NCBI GenBank assembly: GCA_900708905.1
Contig: CAADRB010000002.1
Coordinates: 1,466,145-1,530,144, forward strand
DNA from: Hymenolepis diminuta
Taxonomy: Eukaryota > Platyhelminthes > Cestoda > Cyclophyllidea > Hymenolepididae
DNA: 64,000 nt
Reading direction: 5' to 3'
Part shown: positions 26,188-39,075 of the stretch, piece by piece
Layout of the letters: each line of letters starts with the position of its first letter
Position numbering within the stretch: position 1 is the stretch's first letter
Translations under genes and position numbers: made by a program
Notes under the pieces: generated by a model
What the model saw: only the letters and a program-made list of their open reading frames with translations
Told to the model about the DNA's origin: nothing
The model's database searches: none

Positions 26188-29100
26188 TGATAAGCATCTA
26201 TTAATCAACCTTATTCTTTCCTTTATTGTTGTCGCCTAGACTGACCTCTCTGTGTTCGGTGTCCCCAATAAATTTGGTTGCTTAAAGTCCCACTGTATCA
26301 TAATTTCATAATTAAAAATAGTTCGCCACCGAACAGACATGTCCTCTCTGCCTCTACTAGTCATTAGATACACTCTACAATGTAAGGAGACATAATAGCC
26401 AACATTACCAGTAAAGTTTGGAACTTAAAAACTTAAAATGATAGATTTAGATACCAATATTCCTATTTTGCCAAATTATTATAATTTTTCTCTTGATCAT
26501 AAGACATCCACTACTATTGGAAATCCGCTACAGCTATTACAGAATAGAGCTGAATAATATAAAACAGTCAGTACTAATGAGAGAGGCAGAGAATTCTAAA
26601 GGACTGGTATTTAAAGTGCTGCTTCAAGTACTATTGGTTCATGAAAACATGTCTAACCAAACATTTGACCATAACCGGAATTTTGGGACATTCTGAATCA
26701 GCCATAAATAATCTTGATTTTACAATATTTGCGTGGAGTGTGCAAAATATTTACAGATATTTAAACAGGTTATGGAATTTAAAACAAGCATACTAAATAA
26801 TATAAGAAACCGGGAACTTCACAATTAGGCTTGATGACTAAATATTTCTGTTGACCAATCTGTTCAAAGTGTTTTATCCAATCAGCCCAGTGTACTAATT
26901 ATCAACCAATGAGATTGGAGAAACCTATAATTAAATGTATTAAAATGGTAATGAGTTCTGTCACATCATATAAAAGCCATAACTTTATGATTTACCTGTC
27001 CTTAATTACAACCTTCTAACTTTATCATTGTTAATTACGATCAAATCAACTATGATCTGTTTATGATTTCAATTGTGGGAAATTAATTTAGTTATTGTAA
27101 TATAATCGTCGTAAATTTTGAACGCAAAATAAGTTCAAATTTAGGACATTCATAAATCTCTATTTATAAAAAAATTTTGATAAGAATATTGGACAAATAT
27201 TCTAGGTAAGATTCTAGACTTAATGAAACGATAAATATCGTCTTCGGTTTTCAGTTTATTCAAGCGCTGCAGAAAGAAGACATGTAGCTTAAACGACGAT
27301 TTGATCATGAACAAGGTGAATGCCGACCAATAACAAAGGATTGACTGACTGATTAGCAGCAGTTTTGTTGTTGTATTTCCAGGTATGAGCATGGAAATCT
27401 TATAATCCAATAGTAGTGAAATAGAGATATGGCTATTGAATGTCGTTAGGGTGTATATGAGATGTTCGATTCAGCTACAAAATAAAGCCATTTCAAATAT
27501 GGTGGAAAGATGGAAGAAACTAGGAAAAAGTCTCAGTTTGACAATAATGTTTTCAAAATTGATTTGAACATTCTAGTTATTAGATATGGTTTGTAAATGA
27601 AATTTAGAAAAAAATGATTTTTCAGGATATTCATTTAGGCACTTTTGAAGGTTTCAGAGAAAAAACATGAAAATGTGAAGTGTCGTATAACCGATATTTA
27701 AAGAATTTCGGTTTAAATTATGACATCCTATCATATCATGCATTTAAGATCTTCATGAGGGGAGGGATCTTCCCTGAATGTCGTACTTAATCTCAAGAAA
27801 ATCCAGATCTACAACAATCTTCTTTCTGAAAATTTCCAACAATTACAATGATTTCCAACCGTGAGAAGATACTAAGAAAAAATACGGTTGATCACGACTA
27901 ATTAATAGTTAATTAACAGGATAAAAAGCAATTACTTCAGAAGTGGAATTGGTTAAAAGTATATATATATTTTAAAATAGAAATCCCTTATAATCTACAA
28001 ATTAAGCCTAGTAATTCAGTTGGTACCTTTAGTGCTAATTTTTCGTAATTATACTGATAATCTTCATACTCTCCGGTGGTTTTTGGAAACATGTGTGAAT
28101 TCTAAGATCACGTTAACTCGCATCATTCTTCTAGGATCTTGGTTTTTGGAAGAAAAATGCAAGTAAGGTCTGGGGTACTTACGGCTTTATAACTCTGAAG
28201 ATAGAAGAGGTATCAGTACCAAATCTCACATAAGTCCGAACTGATATTATAAAATTCGGGATTCTTAAAATGAAAACCAAAATAACCATCGTTCTTGAAA
28301 AACAACAGCATTTGCTGAATTACCTTTAAAGCTTAGCTTATACCGAATTGGATACTTTCAGAATATCTCAAGGCATGAAGGATTTAGTTACAAAAGCATA
28401 TAGAGCTACATATAAATATTGATTTCTATCTATCTCTGTATTTCAATTTTCCCCAGTAAATTTATTATCGAAGCGTTTTAAACTTCGGAAGACCCTGAGA
28501 GAAAAAGTTTTGGCTCAATTGCGTCAAATACAACAGATTATAAGACAAGCTAGACACAACCAACGACAGAGGTACGTCAGTTATTGTGTCAAAGGGAGTT
28601 TATCATGTGCCCAGACAGACAGCCAGGACACCCTATATATCCCCTTCTATAATCATATATTTGAAACAAACTTTGAAAAAACGAACTAAATGCAAAAAAG
28701 TTACTAGATGCGCATTTCGGTAGGGTACTGTTCAACGTACCAATTCAGAGGTCACGAGATGGATGCGCATCATTAAACAGCCCGTGAAATAGATTGCCAA
28801 CAGTGCTGATGAACGCAATGTGCTAATAAGGATGACGCTGATTAAAGCCTTTCAACAAGATGGGAAGTGGAATGCGAGTTTCTTGCAAGAGTTGCTTTAC
28901 AATATCTTTTACTCGAATACTAGAAAAATAGCTCATTCTAATATAGTCAAAATCTTCTGTAATCTAAATTAATCATAGGATTATCAGCTATTCAAGATTA
29001 TTTATTCACCTTTCGGATTGTTAAGCACTAAACATGCACTTTAAACTTATTTAGACATCATTTCATACACAGTTAACAGCAGAACCTGAATCAAGAAATG

Positions 29101-31160
29101 AAATTACTGAAATAGTGTTTTTACAGTTAAGATACAGTAAGATAATCATGAAAGTCCATTTATTTATAACGTGGGCATGCTTGTCGGGTTGTAGAACTTT
29201 CGGTTTCTAGTTTCGAAACAGGGGATGGTAGAATACGTTGTTAATTTTTGAAATGATCCCAAATAATGTAAGGCAAATGTGGAGAATTCAATTCTTGACG
29301 AAGCATCTTATAAATCCCTTGATCTCCCTTCACTTTCATTCACTAATGCATTACCCCTATTCATGGCATAAAGCGAATTCCTTCTCTTTCTTTTCTTCAA
29401 GAAGCATCTCAGCTTTGTGGTAGGTACCTTCAAACATTCAAATGAGTAGTACTATTCATTCATTCTCGTGTGGAATTCGATACATTCTCCAATATGGTCT
29501 AGCTCTTGAAGTTGTTTCTTATTCAGATGATACGTATTTTGCACTGGAATTCTCGATACTATATTCGGTCCCATGAACTATTCAGAATATAGAGGCACAT
29601 CTTGTCTATTAATACTACTGCTACCTTTAACTTATTAAGTTAATAAAGTTTTAATAATCCTTAATAATATTTGTTGCTTCTCCATACTTAACGATTATCA
29701 ACATAGGACCAGGCATTCTGAATATTTTTTGTTGGGTAAGGTGTAAGTTGCCGAGCTTAAACATGTCACTTGCTAAGACATTTCAGGTGATTTAATTCCC
29801 TTGAATAGTTCAGGGAAACATTGCATCTATCTATTCGGTGGTATGCCAGCCTTATAAGAAACTACAAAAAATCATGTTTCCAAGGTAGACCACAAATTAT
29901 ACTTTCTAGATAAACCACACTTCGAGCTAACATTCAGTAACACAAATTCATCATAAATTCATTTTACAAATTACCCATCTGATCTGGTAATAATCGACAT
30001 TTAGATTTCATATTTGTAAATTTTAGTAATTTGGCGGTAATATGTTTTAGTGGATGAGTTACCTAAACATGTATTTTTAAAAAAATATTTGAAGGCATCA
30101 AAGCGATAAAGACACTTATAGTTCTATCTTTCAGCTTATCCTTTAAGATCCTTCTCGATCGTTGCTCTCTGACTTTTGATGCTTTTATATTACCTCTGTA
30201 TTAGGGAAACGCATAATATTTTGACTCATGTGCCGATTAAGTCGGTCCTCTTTTTAATGTCTAAATATTTCTTAACTTTCTACCAGCTGATATCTGATGT
30301 TTGTGTGTTTTATTAGAATAAAAAGCCACAAAATAAGACAGATTTAAAACATTTAAATGTTTTCTTCCTCAATATTATTAAAGTTTTATCTACAAATTCA
30401 AGTATCAAGTTATCAACAAAAGTGTTCCAAAAATTCTGACTAATTTTAAGACGAAAGCATTTTTTAAAATATACGTCTAGTCCCTCCACCATTTTCAAAA
30501 TTTGCTTATAATCTCATTAGCTAAACTGCGTATTCGTAATCTGATAAAGTCTATCACCAAAATATGTTCTCCGGTATCTCGTTGTTAGCCATATCAATAC
30601 TGAGGGGTTCCAGATAACAATCTTCCTGTTCCACTATTTATATATTACTCAGGGCAAAAAATACAATTTTTATCTAGAATAGTTATCGAAACATAAGAAA
30701 AATACAGCTGTTCAATAAGGGGATTGAATAAAAGGAGATATTATAACCTGGATATCGAAAAATTCTTACAAAGTTTGATCTTTGGATTCACACTGTTTGC
30801 CTTATACTTCATGAATATGTTTCATGTTCTAATGTTCCAATTTCATACTTTGTCCCATGTTTCATGGCATCCAGAGCATATTGATCAGTTTATTAATTTG
30901 GAAGATTGTTCGACCACTTCAGATCATTTCTTCTTTTAACACCAAAGAAAATATCAGAATGATAGGAGTTAACGTGACTTTAAGATAACAAAGTTCACCA
31001 GAGCTCACTCAGGTTTAGCTCAATAATAAATTAATTTGCGTCACTCATATGATTACCTTTGTGTTTCGATACCTCCGCCATTTAGAATACTCTTAGCAAT
31101 TAATTAGTTTCTCAATATAGAATCTGGTTAACTTCGATCCAAACGTTTTCTCAAGTCTCT
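26188..31160. other. No gene seen
   Basis: No supported gene; the first copy of the TTCTTGAAAA-core repeat is at 28.3 kb. CCAAT motifs cluster at 26,880-26,930 without a TATA box. Confidence 0.55.
28240..28330 (+). repeat. TTCTTGAAAA-core repeat, copy 1
   Basis: GATATTATAAAAT, CATCGTTCTTGAAAA, ACAACAGCATTTGCTGAATTAC: the same order of blocks occurs near 42.2, 43.6 and 44.5 kb, all on the plus strand. The best match is to 44.49 kb (CGTTCTTGAAAA, AACATCTATTGCATCTGTTAC). Boundaries are unknown. Confidence 0.4.
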
Positions 31161-31186
31161 AATAATAATAATAATAATAATAATAA
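31161..31186. repeat. (AAT)n microsatellite
   Basis: About eight and a half perfect AAT units. It lies about 500 bases ahead of the SINE copy at 31.7 kb. Such tracts can mark retrotransposon tails, but no element end is clear here. Confidence 0.9.
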
Positions 31187-31680
31187 GGATGCTCAGTAAA
31201 TAACTTTGGAGATGGGATTATTAATCATTCCTTACATTTTAAACCTCAACCCTATTTATGGGCCGACAATCAATCTCAATGATTTGAAGAATTGTCGCAG
31301 ACAAAAAGAGGCAAGTTCTGGTGTAGAGACGACGGAACAGGTGAAACGCAGACTCTTACGCATGCATTTTAGTTCCTATAAGAAATCTGTACATCGAAAT
31401 CAACATGCGCTGAACCAATTTTGACTGCGTAGAGAATATCGTCCTCGATAACGATATGATCAACTTTTACAGCAGATGCTACTGCTGCGGTAGAAAACAA
31501 ATGGGATAAAACCGACCATCCGGATTACTCAGATTTATGTAAGTTTTGGAATCACTACTCATTCAAAAAAGTGCATAAAACGTGCTGATTAAAATTTCTC
31601 GGTTTTCATCCTGGTTTATGTTCACTTCTTCAGACGGATAAAGGACTTTACTATATCATCTCCATTCCGTGCATGTCGAT

Positions 31681-32030
31681 GGCGACGTGGTTAATGCGCT
31701 TGTCTGCAAAGCCCACCGAAGCTCACTCAAGGAGCAGAGCGCTTAATTGCACTGGTTGAATTAGGTTAATTGTGGGAAACAAATGAAATCGGTTGACAGA
31801 ACGCCAAACAAATCGTAGAGTTTTACCTCATATGGTTTTTGCGTTCACATTGTACAATATTAAATTGGGTTGTTCACTCTCCAAAAATCGAATTTCACTA
31901 TTCATCCCCTGGATTACGAAACGAATTCTTGTCCACTACATCCCGTGCTCATTGATCGGTTGTTTAATCATGCTTGCTGGCCTTGCCACTTCAATTCATT
32001 TATTTCTTTCAATGGTTGAGAAGGCAACAT
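31681..32030 (+). repeat. SINE copy, plus strand, degraded head
   Basis: GTGGTTAATGCGCTTGTCTGC at 31,691-31,711 resembles a tRNA A-box region, and the B-box is lost. GAGCAGA and AATTGCACTGGTT follow, matching the body of the 26-kb copy. From about 31,750 to 32,020 the sequence also aligns with 12,040-12,310. The open frame at 31,793-32,032 falls inside this repeat and is probably accidental. Confidence 0.55.
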
Positions 32031-32961
32031 GACTTTCCTCGATATTCAGCAACTAACGGTCATAACATAGCAATGATAAGAGCTAAAGATTCGAAGTTAG
32101 TAGAGCTCCATAACCTGTGATAACTCAGTATGAATATACTCCATATCATAGATCTTAACAGGTTAAACGTAGCATCTAAGATGTGGAAAAATTATAGTGC
32201 TTCTGATGAGAGTATCTGCTAAATCGAAAGCGATTTCTCTTTAAATCATCCTCTTTGTACCGTAGTTTTCAACTATTTCATTTAAGCTGATGACTAACTA
32301 AACTGGATGCCACCTTTTCATTGACGTGTATTTGTTTTCACTTTTATTGTGTGTTTCAGGTAAGATTCTATTTCATAACGGCAGAAAGCATGAACCAGAA
32401 GATTTAATATCAACACCCATCTCTCTTTTGCGACTTAAATTCGCCAGATAGGTTGTTAGTTTTATATTTGCGATTTGCACAACTAAATCGACACAAGAAT
32501 GCTTTCGTTTTACCGCACATTTATATCCATAAATCGGAGAAAATATACCGTTTAATAAGTCGCATTTCTTTTCCCTTTTTTATTTCGTTCAATTATTTAT
32601 ATTTACCATTGAATGTTTTTGCCTACTTTTTAGTAAAAATATCCTTTCTTTTTAGATATTCCTGGATCATATAGTACTTCTTGATAGGTATTTCAGTAGG
32701 ATTCTGGCCTTTCCTCAGGTAATCTAGTGTTTGCCACCTTTATTTCAGCTGATATTTAAATTAAATAGATATTTTACTAAAGGCCAAAATTTAAACGAAA
32801 AGTGTCTGGTTATTTTATGTATTTCTTTCTCATCTAAGGATAAAAGAGCTTTATGAATTATAATTATGGAAAAATATTCATATACTTAGATGGAGAGGTT
32901 CACTAAGAGCTAGTATTTAATCAGCAGTAATGAGAGACAGAAATTCTGGAAAACTCTATTT

Positions 32962-33260
32962 CACCTGAGCTCCAGAATCATCGGGTTAACTACTTTTTCA
33001 AATTGGAGCTCCATCAACGTGTTCTTCTCTTTTATCATCTCGCTTTTCATATGAAAATCTGGATCACACGCTTTTATGCAATTTCACAGCCATTATCTTT
33101 TCCCATAATTCTTGTATCATCTATCTCTTTGGCAAAAGAGTCTACTAGTCGGTTCAAGGTGATCGATCCGTTAGTACTATTTCATCTCGCTTTCGTTTGT
33201 AAAGAATCGATGAAACCGTCGGTAAATAATATAATTTCTCTTTTACTAAAACTTTCAGTT
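32962..33260. repeat. Duplicated segment, copy 1 (matches 38.8 kb)
   Basis: CCTGAGCTCCAGAATCATC and the next 300 bases align with 38,811-39,075 (CTGAGCTCCAGAATTATC onward). Anchors such as CATAATTCTTGTA, ATCTATCT and GATCGATCC or GATCGATTC are in the same order. On the minus strand, where the other copy has an open frame, this copy has several stops, so it is the more decayed member. Confidence 0.55.
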
Positions 33261-34097
33261 TAACGTTTGATTATGAGAGGAATAAAGTTCTTTGTGTGGC
33301 TTAATATCAAAATTTTGCCTCCTTTTTCCACGAATACGCGTTTGGCATCCGCCTAAAGTTGCCTTAACCAACTCTTTGTGTTGTGTGCACTTACTTTTGA
33401 TAAATGGAATTTCAATAGCGTTCGTCTTATATCTCAGTTTCCTTGTGCAGAATTAGAAGATTTAGTCTTCGTCTTTGTAAATGTAAGGTTTCTCAGGGGG
33501 AATTTTTCTAGTAGGATTTTAACATTCATTTCTTTCCTGCTATACAAATCTAACATCAGGAAAGAAAGTTATAACTGAAGTTTCAAACTTGACGAACTTA
33601 GTTTTCTTCTATTTTAACTTAAACTCAATTAGTTCAATTGATATGAATAATTGTATAGAAGATAAGATTTTTGCGGGAAGATACGATGCGGTAGGGAAGG
33701 TTAAATTTAAAGATTTAGATAATTAGTGAATTGATTTTTTATACCTTAAATTATGATTTTTGCCTTTTGATCTCTAGACCTCCATAATTTGGAATATTTG
33801 AGAGCATTTCATCCAGTTAGAGTTTGGCTTTGAATGTAGAAAGGTTCATTTTTGATTATATTAGCTTCAACAGTCCCAATCAGTCGAAGAGCAAATGAAA
33901 GCGTAAACCCTGAACTGTATGAATATAGATATTCAATAATTGTTCCAAGCCGTCTTTATAGCTACAGAGATATCAGTTGGTAGGAACTATTATTTGTTAA
34001 TAGTTAATAGGATAGTTAATCTGAAAAGAGATGGGGGAAGAAGGCTTAACTACTACTTTACTGTGCAGCGAAATGTAACACCGGAACCTTCATAACC

Positions 34098-34523
34098 ATG
34101 GTAGGTCACAGCATGATAAAATCAACTGACATTCATCAATTGATCCGTTTTCTGATTAACCATCTTCTTCCACATTGGAATATTAAGACTAATTATTGGT
34201 TCGATCTTCTCCGGCCAATCACAACCTGGGAAAACCCAATCCAAATGTATAAATTGTTTTTGAATTCAGTCACTAAATTTCTGGCCACTAAGCGAATTTT
34301 ATCTGGTTTAATCTCTGTTTTTTCTGTTTTATATTTTTGTTTCAAACCTGTTGTCTCAACAATTCGCTCATTTCTTTTATCGATATATCCATATTTGTAC
34401 TTGCCATTATTATTTAGTCGAACGGTGCTGGAACAAATAAATCAGCTGATAAGAAAATGCTCTTTAAGTGCTAAAAAATATGACAATTTACAAAAGTGCG
34501 AATCTATGCAGAAGTGGAAATAA
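34098..34523 (+). CDS. Candidate small membrane protein, 141 codons, unassigned
   Basis: The longest isolated frame in the left 45 kb. It starts at ATG in a good animal initiation context (AACCATGG) and ends in TAA that overlaps an AATAAA hexamer. The protein is basic and hydrophobic. About residues 75-110 (ILSGLISVFSVLYFCFKPVV and the following LLSIYPYLYLPLLF) could form one or two membrane segments. No family is recognised. In DNA this AT-rich a frame of this length arises by chance about once in ten such windows by my estimate, so it may be spurious. Confidence 0.2.
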   Translation: MVGHSMIKSTDIHQLIRFLINHLLPHWNIKTNYWFDLLRPITTWENPIQMYKLFLNSVTKFLATKRILSGLISVFSVLYFCFKPVVSTIRSFLLSIYPYLYLPLLFSRTVLEQINQLIRKCSLSAKKYDNLQKCESMQKWK

Positions 34524-35368
34524 AACTATAAAACGACAAACAAACAAAGTGCCCATTTTATTGCTCTGGAAATAACTAGATTGCATTGGTAATAATGGCA
34601 AATAATGCAATCGCGTTCAATGAAAGGGGTTCTAACATCCGTTTGAGCAGACGCAATGTTCTGAGGGCCATTTGATTAAAAACCTCCCGTTTAGCAACAC
34701 TTCTTTTGATGGTAAATTATATGACTAATTCTGATGTCAACGTGTTAGGCGTAAATGTAAATGCTATGCTGTTCCATTTTTTTTCTCATTACCCTAGGTT
34801 GAAATGAGATACTAGGTACTAGATACTATCTAAATTTCCAAGAATCTCGAAAGCCAAGTGGTGGAATTTTAGGGGATTGAATTGATCGCAGCAGGAAAAG
34901 GGACGGAACAGGACCAAACCCTGTGCAAGAATGCTCGGAAAGCATAATATCGTAACGGCTTTAGTTGATTATCTATGAGCGAGCTTATAAAGCATTATCA
35001 GATAACAATATATGAACGAGGAAATACAAATCAATATATGAGCTATAATGTTTGTGATAGTCTCAATAGTTCTGGATCTCTGCATGAATTTGATGACGAT
35101 CCTCCACCAAATGATAAACAAAACTATAAAATAAAATGCAGTCTAATTGGGATAAAAGCAGACCTCTTACTGGTTTGCGAGGAAAATATCACTCTGCTAA
35201 GCTATGCAAGAATTCTATTGCAGTGCATTGATGTGGATTTCGATTGATCATCGAGAATCCGGTCTCTACATATTCTACTCAAATGGGTTCCTCCCCTTCT
35301 TCCCTTCCAATCACTAATGACTATTTGTGGTGTTTTAGCGTTTTCCATCACAGTTAGTCGGACTCAGG

Positions 35369-35388
35369 ACGTAGTACGTAGTACGTAG
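35369..35388. repeat. Short tandem repeat, unit ACGTAGT
   Basis: Nearly three copies of the 7-base unit ACGTAGT. Confidence 0.8.
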
Positions 35389-36301
35389 AGAAATAAAATT
35401 CTAGGAGATATAATCCATTTTGTTTCGGTTGAAATTATTTCACGCTGAAAAATTCTCATTCTTACAATTAGCCTTGTTAATAATAGCAAAATTTGATATC
35501 TCCGAGTAGTAACTTCAAAACGCTTTCCATTGAGGAGCGACTTTTAATAAGATATAAATATAATTTAATGAAATGGTTCGATGGCGAAACTATTGCAATT
35601 ACACAGGTCCTATTTTTGAAAAGCAATCCAAAACGAAAGCATAAATAAAATGGCATTTGAAACAATGATAATGTTCAAATGTCTTACCAAGATTCCATTT
35701 GATATTGTCCCTTAAAATTAAACAATTTAATCTAGATTTGTTTGATTCAATAAAATGTTTTATCTGCACTACAAAATTCGATTTTTTATTAAATTTATCT
35801 AACTGGACTTATCAAAGCAACTTTTTAGAATAATAATTATAGAAAATATTTATAAGTACGAAATTTTTACATTTCTTTATCGTAACAATACACTAAATTG
35901 AATAGACCATTTAGGCGAGTTGCTATCGGGATGAATTAATTTCACGTCTGCATTCGAAGTTAGCTGGTATCTCGGAGGTCACAGATTTCCGATTCTCATT
36001 GTTGATCCTCTTGTAATGTGAATAGCTAACCACACTAATTAATAACGGTCAGCAGAAAAATTTTAGGAATCTTCTAGAATCTCTCCCACCTCATCGAGAT
36101 GGGCAATGAAAATACTTCTCAATGGATTTAGGAATTATAATAAGTAAAGTAACTCTAATCCCATGTAAAGCCACTTTAGAAGCCAGCCTAAATTAGGTGA
36201 AATATCCCTCATGGAACTATCGACCATTCTAAAGCTGACAGAGCACAGGAGCCTTTATCGAGTAAGAAGGCTAAATGTGTATTGGATAAGTGGAAATGAA
36301 T

Positions 36302-36352
36302 GAGAGGGAGAGGAAAAAAGAGTGGGAAGAGAAACTGGAGAGAAAGAGGAGG
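36302..36352 (+). repeat. Polypurine tract
   Basis: Fifty bases of G and A broken only by single T and CT interruptions (GAGGGAGAGGAAAAAAGAG then GGGAAGAGAAA and so on). Confidence 0.7.
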
Positions 36353-38810
36353 CCTTATCATTGATAGAGAACAATCCGGGTAAAGAGGAACAGGCAAAAT
36401 AAGGTCCGATAAGGCAGTTGACCGGTTTCATGTTCTTTGTTCATTGATGAACAATCGGTAGTTAGGGCAATTGTATGAGTTAACATGCTTCAATATATAG
36501 TGAGGCTGAGCTCCACATTCATTTGCTTTAGTCCAGAAGAGGTTTTGTTTTTTTCCCGCCTTTCTCAACTGACTGGTGTCCAAGGCAAGTACACTGGTAC
36601 CTGCCCAGTCAAACCACAAACTAGGTGGAGAATAGTCCGGGCCAATCTGTCTCTCTTTTGGTGCAAGCGTTACCTGGAGTCTCTTATCAATCAAATATAA
36701 GTGCATTTATATTTGTTAGGGTCCGATAGTCACAGAAAAACTAAATCAATTACATGCACTGCGAAGCCAATAAAGTTGGTTATGACTCCGCAAATTGAAT
36801 TTTAAACCGCGCGACGGCTTGTAAAATACTGCATGAACTCTCCAAAAATCCCAACGGGGTGATGAAGGCTATATTAAGCGGTAAAGAATTATATTCCGAG
36901 ACGATTCATGCATACTTTTTTAACCATGCCTGTATAATCCTGCATAATAAGAGTGATAAGAAGTTTTCGTTCTATCCATCTAAATAAGGTAACATTGTGA
37001 CTGATCCATCTCCAGCTGTCACAAGAAGAATTCACGTGTCCCCATTGTTAATTATCAGATGAGGACATAGAAATGAAGCTGGAATGATATCATAGTATTA
37101 TCCATTGTTAACTATTCCTTTGAGCTTCCTCTCTGTTTGTCTCAGTTTTATACCTATTGCTACTATACTGTTAGTAATGTTCTTGGCAATGTAAAAACGG
37201 GAAAAATGAGAAAGCATTTGAGTCTAATAGGGTATGAAGGGGGACCGGAATCAAGAAGAAGAAAGCAAAAATTCAAGGGACCAAGAGTTCAGCTTTATTT
37301 TAATTCTGGAAGCATTGCGTCTGAATATTCTCTTAGGGAGTAAAACTAATCGCATAATGTCTTAATGTTTAAATTTCATGAATCGACTCCTAGGTTCATG
37401 GGTAAGATTATGTCCACGATATTCAGAGTTCTGTAATTTAATTTTGTGGTTGGTCACGCCACTTCGATATATATTATTATCTATATGTACAAATTTTAAT
37501 TTTACTGCCTCTGAGACCCCCTTCTACCTACACGCTATATTCTCTGTCTGCGTTTTAACATGTTTTTGTTGAAGTTCATAGAAAGTTGGAAGGAATTCTT
37601 CGCTTTAGTTAGTTTTCTCTCTTAAGCTGGTGATAGTGTACTTAATTACAGGCTAAACACTACTTTTGTTGAGAAATCTGTGCGTCAACGTTCGAAATGA
37701 AGTCAAATTTAACGCTGTAAACTGCTATATAAATAAAAATTTTTGACATTTTTAGCAGTCCATGTCATCGTAAATTACATATTACTACATGTAAGAAAGT
37801 ATTATTTTCCCAAAAAAATTATTACATGTTTTATTATTTAATAGACTTTAAATCTTTCAAGGGACCTCGAAAGAAAGGCGCAGATACTATACACCATCAT
37901 GACTGACTAAAGGGGTCGTCTTCAATCTCAAAGATGGATGTCCCGTATTTGGACGGGAGCTACTATGGGCAGCAGATGTCTATCAACACCTGGCGAGCAG
38001 AATGATTGACCGGTGATAAGATCTCAACTACAGTGTCCACAGGTGGTCCAGTTATGTGTGTGCGTGTTTGCACATAATTACCTAAACAGTAACAATCATA
38101 ACGCCGGGACTTCGATAACGATGTCTGACGAAGAAGTGTTATGTATATAAATCTATTTTTTGCCAATAAATTGGGATGGCTCCCGGCCACTTCCATACTG
38201 TTCTAGCGGCATAATTGGCTTGCCTTATTCCATCTATTCCATCGATGTGACTCCGGTCTAGGTAACTTTATTACAAATGAAATAACATTTTTAATGTGAT
38301 TACTATTCCATGTTTTACTCAATTGTCATAATTGGCATATTTTGATTTTGCCATTTTTAAAAAAATATGCAAACGAGCAGAAATGGAGGAGTCTGTCTCG
38401 ATATTCAATTAGCGTTTCCTGCAGTTTACTGGGATATCTCCTGAATTTAAATGCTAATCCCCACAAAAGGTGACAGGGATCAAAGATTTTTATTTAGCTG
38501 GTACGGTAGTGGCACGATGATGAGGAGTTTGCTTAGTAAATTTGTAGTCAGCAGCCAAAATTGACTACCTGAACGTAAGTCGAGGGAGAAGGAGGATATT
38601 TTAGACATGCTGTAAGTCTTATTTAATTGATTGAAAGTACAATGGCCCAGTAAATTGATATGAGATGTATTTCCCAAGGCAGTGTCAAAAAGTGGCATAG
38701 CTTTTCATTATGTGGAAATATCCAAACATATTGTTGGGAAAGGTCATTAACAGTATGATCACTTTAAGAGAACGTATTAGAAGTGAAAGGTAGGAATTCA
38801 GCAGAACCAT

Positions 38811-39075
38811 ACTTCATCTGAGCTCCAGAATTATCAAGTCAACTGCGTTTCAATTTGAAGTATGGTCAGCCCGGTCTTTTCTTTTTCATCTTTTAATAAT
38901 GAGCATTCATATGATTTGGCAGCCATCCTTTTTTCACATAATTCTTGTAGCACCCATCTACGGACCAAAAAGTGTACGAGTTTGTTGATCATTTTCTGAG
39001 TTTTTGTGATCGATTCATTAATGTCTTTTCGTATCATCTTAACTCTGAACTTAACCTTCCTGTCAATCAACTCAG
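38811..39075 (-). pseudogene. Duplicated segment, copy 2, with 78-residue minus-strand frame
   Basis: The minus strand from 39,070 to 38,834 is open for 78 codons: Lys/Glu-rich, probably helical, with MINKLVHFLVRRWVLQELCE and MAAKSYECSLLKDEKEKTG. The partner at 33.0 kb shares the DNA but has several stops in this frame. This could be the relic of a dispersed gene or of a transposon-encoded protein. I do not recognise the family and no splice structure is evident, so calling it a pseudogene or repeat fragment is an inference. Confidence 0.35.

Larger units (their letters stand above)
33261..38810. other. No supported gene
   Basis: Holds the candidate frame at 34.1 kb and a polypurine tract at 36.3 kb. 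Moderately GC-richer patches at 36.4-36.7 and 37.9-38.2 kb carry frames up to 92 codons that match nothing I know. Confidence 0.5.

Noticed and set aside
36428..36706. 92-codon minus-strand frame in a GC-richer patch
   Set aside because: No family recognised and overlapped by a plus-strand frame of similar length; left unannotated.
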